A DNA stretch of 61,457 nt from Actinomadura sp. DC4 (GTDB taxonomy: Bacteria > Actinomycetota > Actinomycetes > Streptosporangiales > Streptosporangiaceae): positions 1 through 61,457 of the forward strand of contig NZ_JAUEQY010000047.1 in the NCBI RefSeq assembly GCF_030406325.1, in the 5' to 3' direction. This document shows, piece after piece, positions 57,769 through 61,457 of the stretch. Made by a program: the position numbers and the translations under genes. Within the stretch, counting starts at the first letter, position 1, and every line of letters starts with the position of its first letter. A model generated the notes under the pieces. The model searched no databases, had not been told where the DNA came from, and was given only the letters and a program-made list of their open reading frames with translations.

Positions 57769-59745
57769 TCAGAGGCGGTGGGCGGGCTCCTCGGTGTCGC
57801 CGGCGTTCTCGTACGCCGCGGCCTGGAGCAGGTACAGGTCGCGGTACGTGCCCTCGGCGGCCATCAGGCCGTCGTGGGTGCCGCTCGCGGTGACCCTGCC
57901 GTTCTCCAGGACGTGGATGACGTCCGCGTGGCGGATGTTGGCCAGCCGATGAGTGATGAGGATGACCGTACGGCCGTGCATGTGGCGGCGGATCGCCTCG
58001 AACAGCGTGTGCTCCGCCCGGGCGTCCAGGTTCGACGACGGCTCGTCGCAGATGATCAGGGGCGCGTCGCGGTAGAAGCCGCGTGACACGGCCACGCGCT
58101 GCCACTGGCCGCCGGAGAGCTGGTGGGAGTTCTTGAACCGCCGGTCCAGCATCGTCTCCCAGCCGCGCGGCAGGTCCGCGACCACCTCGTCGGTGCCCGC
58201 CGACTCCGCCGCGCGGCCGAGCCGGTCCGGGTCGCCGTCCTCGGCGAGGACGATGTTGGCGCGGGCGGTCATCGGCCAGCGTGCGTGGTCCTGGGCGATC
58301 ACCGCGATGTGGGAGCGTACGGACTGGGGGTCCACGGTCGCGAGGTCGACGCCGTCCCAGCGGATGTGACCGGCGCTCGGCGTGTACAGATGGGCGAGCA
58401 GCTTGGCCAGGGTGCTCTTGCCCGAGCCGTTCTCCCCGACGAGCGCCACGATCTGACCGGCGGGCAGGGTGAGTGAGACGTCCTGCAGTGCCGGGCGGTC
58501 GGCGCCGGGATAGGTGAAGGAGACGTTCTCGACGGTGATCTCGGCGAACCGGCAGGGCACCTCGGCCGCGGCCGGCGCCGGCAGGTGGTCGCGGGCGATC
58601 CGCAGGAAGGTCGTGTAGTCGGTGAGGTACAGGCCCTCCTCGTAGCAGCTGTTCACCGCGTGGATCAGCTCCGACAGGGCGCCCCGGCTGGTACGGATGG
58701 CGAGCACGGCGGTCCCGGCGACCGCGAGCGGCAGCCACGCGGCGGCCAGCAGGACGCCGAGCGCGGCGTAGACCACGCCGTTGGCCACGCCCGTACCGGC
58801 GTTTCCGGCGAGCCGGGTGACGACGTTCCTGCGGGCCAGGGCGAGCTGGGCGTCGCGGTAGATCCCGGCCACCCGGCGGTACTGGCCGAGGAGAAGGTCC
58901 TGCATCGTGTACGACCGCAGGTCGCCGGCGTACGTCGGGGTGCTCATCAGGTTGCCGAGGATCACCGAGTGGTACCGCGGCGCGATGGTCTCCAGCATCA
59001 TCAGGTAGCGCGAGCGCGCGACGCGTACGGCGGCCCACGCCTCCGGGACGGCCGTGACGAGCAGCAGCGGCAGCAGCACCGGATGCAGCGTCGTGATCGC
59101 GATGGCGGCGGCGGCGAAGGAGGTCGCCCCGGTGACCATGTCGACCGTGGAGGAGACCACCTCGCTCGCCGCCGTCGAGCCGGGTCCCTCGGCGCGGGTG
59201 AGCGCCTCGTAGAACTCCGAGTCGTCGTAGCTGGCCAGGTCGATCCGGCTCGTCACCTCGTACAGCTCCATCTCGACCCGCTGCTGCACGCGCGGCGTCA
59301 GTCGGGCCTCGGCCCAGCCGGCGGCGGCCGACAGCAGCGCCCGCGCGACGCCGGCCCCGGCGACCAGCAGCAGCGACGGGAGCGCCGCGCGTACGCGGCC
59401 CGGCGTGGGGCCCGCCGCCAGCAGGGCCTCGAGCACTCCGGTCGTGGCGAGCAGGCCGAGCGCCGTGAAGACGCCGGACAACAGGTTGAAGGTCAGCGTC
59501 GTCACCGTGTCGGCGGGCCCCGCGCGCCACGCCAGGCGCAGCGCCTGGAGGATCAGCGCGGGCAGCCGCCGCGCGACCACGGTGAACTTCGCCGTCGCGG
59601 CCGCCTCGGCATGGTTGTACCAGCGTAAGTTGACCATGGCCGGCAGCGCGTCGCCCTGCCCCTCGGAGTCCTGCCCCGTGGAGTCCTGTTTCTCCGCGTC
59701 GTCCTGCCCCGCCACGCCGTCCGCAGACGGCGGCGTCTCATCCAT
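57769..59745 (-). CDS. ABC exporter, fused membrane and ATPase domains
   Basis: A ~658-residue half-transporter. An acidic, Gly/Gln-rich N terminus (about 1-30) precedes a six-segment membrane domain (about 50-340) and an ATPase domain (about 400-640). The ATPase has Walker A GENGSGKSTLAKLLA, signature LSGGQWQRVAVSRGF, Walker B PLIICDEPSSNLDARAEH and switch His in ILITHRLANIR. It should work as a homodimer exporting a lipid, peptide or drug. The ATG at 59745 with GGGGAG upstream is preferred to an ATG at 59778. No peptidase domain or precursor peptide is seen nearby, so a bacteriocin role has no support here. Confidence 0.9.
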   Translation of the reverse strand: MDETPPSADGVAGQDDAEKQDSTGQDSEGQGDALPAMVNLRWYNHAEAAATAKFTVVARRLPALILQALRLAWRAGPADTVTTLTFNLLSGVFTALGLLATTGVLEALLAAGPTPGRVRAALPSLLLVAGAGVARALLSAAAGWAEARLTPRVQQRVEMELYEVTSRIDLASYDDSEFYEALTRAEGPGSTAASEVVSSTVDMVTGATSFAAAAIAITTLHPVLLPLLLVTAVPEAWAAVRVARSRYLMMLETIAPRYHSVILGNLMSTPTYAGDLRSYTMQDLLLGQYRRVAGIYRDAQLALARRNVVTRLAGNAGTGVANGVVYAALGVLLAAAWLPLAVAGTAVLAIRTSRGALSELIHAVNSCYEEGLYLTDYTTFLRIARDHLPAPAAAEVPCRFAEITVENVSFTYPGADRPALQDVSLTLPAGQIVALVGENGSGKSTLAKLLAHLYTPSAGHIRWDGVDLATVDPQSVRSHIAVIAQDHARWPMTARANIVLAEDGDPDRLGRAAESAGTDEVVADLPRGWETMLDRRFKNSHQLSGGQWQRVAVSRGFYRDAPLIICDEPSSNLDARAEHTLFEAIRRHMHGRTVILITHRLANIRHADVIHVLENGRVTASGTHDGLMAAEGTYRDLYLLQAAAYENAGDTEEPAHRL

Positions 59746-59887
59746 CGGCTCCCCGCCCCTCCGTGACTCCGCCTTCATGATGTGCGCGGAGAACGCGCCC
59801 CGCTGTGTCGCCTGACACGGTCCGCTGACCGGGTCCGGACCCGTACGGGAGATACCGCGAGGTAGGGGAGCGCCCTAGTATCGGCGG

Positions 59888-61054
59888 ATGCGTGACAAGA
59901 GGGGCGTTCTGGTGGTCGTGGGGCTGGTGTCCGTATTGGCGGCGTGCGGTCCGGACCATCGGCCGGACGCGGCGGCCGGTCCGTCGCGGAGCCAGGTCGC
60001 GGTCTCGCCGCCGGCCTCGCCGACACCGAGCGCGGCGGCGGTCAGGAAGGCCAAGCCCAAGCCGTTCCGGCAGGGCAACCCGAACGGCCACGCGTCCGTG
60101 CCCGCCGCCGCCCGCGCGGTCGACACCTCCCACCCGACCCGGGTGATCGGCAAGGGCACGCCGCGAAGCTGCACCTCACAGGCGGTCGTCTCCGCCGTCG
60201 CCGCGGGCGGCCTCATCAGGTTCTCCTGCGGGCCCGCGCCGGTGACCATCACGATGGCGGCCACCGCGAAGATCAGGAACGCCAACGGCCCCCGCATCGT
60301 CCTCGACGGTGGCGGGAAGGTCACGCTGAGCGGCGGCGGGCGGCGGCGCATCCTCTACATGAACACCTGTGACCCGGCCCAGGGCTACACGACCTCCCAC
60401 TGCCAGGACCAGCCGACGCCGCAGCTCACCGTGCAGAACCTGACGTTCGCCGACGGGAACTCCACCGGCGACAAGACCGAGGGCGGGGGCGGCGGCGCCA
60501 TCTTCGTACGGGGCGGCCGGTTCAAGGTGGTCAACTCCCGGTTCGTCCGCAACCGCTGCGACCGCAGCGGGCCCGACCTCGGCGGGGCGGCCATCCGGGT
60601 CCTCAGCCAGTCGCGGAACCTGCCGGTGTACGTGGTCGGCAGCACCTTCGGCGGCGCGTCGGGGCAGGGCGGCTCGTGCTCCAACGGCGGCGCGCTGAGC
60701 AGCATCGGGGTCTCGTGGGTCGTGCTGAACAGCGTCCTGTCGTACAACTCGGCGGTCGGCAGCGGCGCGAACCCGGCCCGCGGCGGCACACCGGGCGGCG
60801 GGAGCGGAGGAGCGATCTACAACGACGGGAACCGCTTCGCGCTGCGGATCGCCGGCACGATCGTCGCGAACAACCACGCCCGCGAGGGCGGCGGCGCGGT
60901 CTTCTTCGTCAGCAACGACCGCAGCGGCACGATGCGTATCGAGTCCTCGACCCTGCGTCACAATCCGAGCGCCGGCTTCGAGACGCACGGCTACCCCGGC
61001 ATCTTCTTCCTCGGCGCGCACAACCCCACCGTGACCGGCTCCCACCTGGGCTGA
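59888..61054 (+). CDS. Secreted right-handed beta-helix lipoprotein
   Basis: A 388-residue exported protein. The lipobox is VLAAC (about residue 20). A Ser/Pro-rich linker (about 24-80) leads to parallel beta-helix repeats: LTVQNLTFADGNSTGDKTEG, GGGGAIFVRGGRFKVVNSRF, GGAIYNDGNRFALRIAGTIV and GGGAVFFVSNDRSGTMRIES. Several cysteines (CTSQ, SCGP, MNTCDP, SHCQD, NRCDRSG) may stabilise the helix. It resembles the protein at 26991 in repeat type but is lipid-anchored and longer. No catalytic site is recognised; carbohydrate binding or surface attachment is likely. Confidence 0.85.
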   Translation: MRDKRGVLVVVGLVSVLAACGPDHRPDAAAGPSRSQVAVSPPASPTPSAAAVRKAKPKPFRQGNPNGHASVPAAARAVDTSHPTRVIGKGTPRSCTSQAVVSAVAAGGLIRFSCGPAPVTITMAATAKIRNANGPRIVLDGGGKVTLSGGGRRRILYMNTCDPAQGYTTSHCQDQPTPQLTVQNLTFADGNSTGDKTEGGGGGAIFVRGGRFKVVNSRFVRNRCDRSGPDLGGAAIRVLSQSRNLPVYVVGSTFGGASGQGGSCSNGGALSSIGVSWVVLNSVLSYNSAVGSGANPARGGTPGGGSGGAIYNDGNRFALRIAGTIVANNHAREGGGAVFFVSNDRSGTMRIESSTLRHNPSAGFETHGYPGIFFLGAHNPTVTGSHLG

Positions 61055-61132
61055 GAATGCCGTCCGGGATGGGCGTCGTGTCGGACATAGATCGGCCGGG
61101 GCGGGGTATACGCGGGCCGGGAGGTGGAAGCG

Positions 61133-61303
61133 ATGCTTCCGTTGGTAATCGTTCTTCTGCTCGTCCTCATCCTGTTCGGCGCGGGCTTCGCGCTCAAGGC
61201 ACTCTGGTGGATCGCCGTCATCGTGTTGATCCTCTGGCTGCTGGGTTTCGTGTTCCGCGGCGCCGGCGCCTCGGGCACCCGCGGCCGCTGGTATCGCTGG
61301 TAG
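61133..61303 (+). CDS. Very small hydrophobic membrane protein
   Basis: A 56-residue protein with GGGAGGTGGA upstream of its ATG. Two transmembrane segments fill most of it (PLVIVLLLVLILFGAGFAL, then LWWIAVIVLILWLLGFV), followed by a Gly/Arg-rich tail ending RGRWYRW. Similar short 'hydrophobic proteins' are widespread in Streptomyces and relatives and are often stress-associated; no activity is known. It is a single gene that may be read together with the beta-helix gene 79 bases upstream. Confidence 0.75.
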   Translation: MLPLVIVLLLVLILFGAGFALKALWWIAVIVLILWLLGFVFRGAGASGTRGRWYRW

Positions 61304-61343
61304 CCGAGTGAGAACGGGCCCGTCACCGCGGGCGGGTTCTAAC

Positions 61344-61384
61344 GATCCCCGCAACACCCTGATCTTCAGGGAGTTGCGGGGATC
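61344..61384. repeat. 41-base near-perfect hairpin before a transposase-like start
   Basis: GATCCCCGCAAC (61344-61355) pairs with GTTGCGGGGATC (61373-61384), and inside it CCCTGA (61357-61362) pairs with TCAGGG (61366-61371) around a 3-base loop. The only unpaired stem position is A61356/A61372. It ends exactly one base before the ATG at 61385, leaving no room for a normal ribosome-binding site. It could be an insertion-sequence end, a terminator for the upstream small gene, or an RNA structure controlling the next start. Confidence 0.7.
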
Positions 61385-61457
61385 ATGGATTTTGGGGTCC
61401 TGAAGGCGAGGTTCTTCGAGGCACTGGATCGGGAGAACGGCAGTATCTCGGGGGCTG
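61385..61457 (+). CDS. Start of a transposase-like gene, cut by the window end
   Basis: Only 24 codons are visible: MDFGVLKARFFEALDRENG, then SISGA. The string FFEALDRENGSISGA resembles the N-terminal helix-turn-helix of IS30- and IS3-type transposases of actinomycetes, which continue with a Cys/Asn-rich recognition helix. The call rests on this short resemblance and on the adjacent long inverted repeat. The rest lies outside the window, so neither the family nor whether the gene is intact can be judged. Confidence 0.4.
   Translation, partial: MDFGVLKARFFEALDRENGSISGA

Noticed and set aside
57769-59745. Lanthipeptide or lasso-peptide exporter
   Set aside because: The ABC exporter has no peptidase domain, and no precursor peptide, cyclase or modification enzyme was found within the flanking genes.

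Overview
The window is about 61 kb of high-GC DNA with actinobacterial gene style: dense gene packing, ATGA and GTGA start/stop overlaps, many GTG starts, and families typical of Streptomyces and Streptosporangiales relatives (DUF574 methyltransferase, LuxR-type large ATPases, DUF3618/DUF4235, streptophobe-like membrane protein, YegP). It looks like chromosomal accessory or arm DNA of a soil actinomycete. No rRNA or tRNA genes, CRISPR array or prophage were seen. The first ~120 bases are homopolymer runs of C and G that look like a contig-edge artefact, and the last ~115 bases look like the start of an insertion sequence.

Layout. 1-8 kb: the 3' part of a LuxR regulator, a His/Asp-rich secreted protein, a broken pentapeptide-repeat gene, a PIG-L deacetylase, a DUF574 methyltransferase, a secreted GH18 chitinase behind a DasR-like site, a WXG100/EspC-like protein next to an ESX-like protein fused to a lytic transglycosylase domain, and a MarR/SnoaL-like pair. 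8-13.5 kb: a large LuxR ATPase regulator, a membrane trio (holin-like, DUF3618, DUF4235) and a BrkB-type membrane protein. 13.7-18.9 kb: one tightly coupled operon of ABC ATPase, ABC permease, multi-pass membrane protein, response regulator and histidine kinase, carrying the scar of a tandem duplication. 18.9-29.2 kb: a surface-polysaccharide region (acyltransferase 3, SGNH lipoprotein, UDP-sugar dehydrogenase, two epimerases, glycosyltransferase, WecA-like sugar-phosphate transferase) with a secreted beta-helix protein.

29.4-37.6 kb: a secreted GDSL hydrolase, an operon of phosphoesterase, MFS transporter and beta-propeller protein, a methyltransferase, a ribbon-helix-helix/SRPBCC pair divergent from an intradiol dioxygenase, and an endonuclease/phosphatase-family enzyme. 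37.7-44.4 kb: a MocR-type regulator, two secreted beta-1,3-glucan-active enzymes (GH64 and GH16) sharing the same type of F5/8 domain behind a CebR-like palindrome, and HtpG. 44.5-52.3 kb: a three-subunit molybdenum hydroxylase, YegP, an Nramp metal transporter coupled to an oxalate decarboxylase, and molybdate-binding ModA and Mop proteins. 52.4-61.4 kb: an MFS/SDR pair divergent from a TetR regulator with four operator-like repeats, a SHOCT protein that may be frameshifted, a nitronate monooxygenase and LLM oxidoreductase, an ABC exporter, a second beta-helix lipoprotein, a tiny hydrophobic protein and a truncated transposase-like gene.

Functional themes: saprophytic breakdown of chitin and fungal beta-glucan with sugar-responsive operators, metal-dependent oxidation (Mn for oxalate decarboxylase, Mo for the hydroxylase) with uptake proteins nearby, cell-surface polysaccharide synthesis, and several small autoregulated or divergently regulated modules. 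Assignments are from reading motifs and gene order only; no database search was run.
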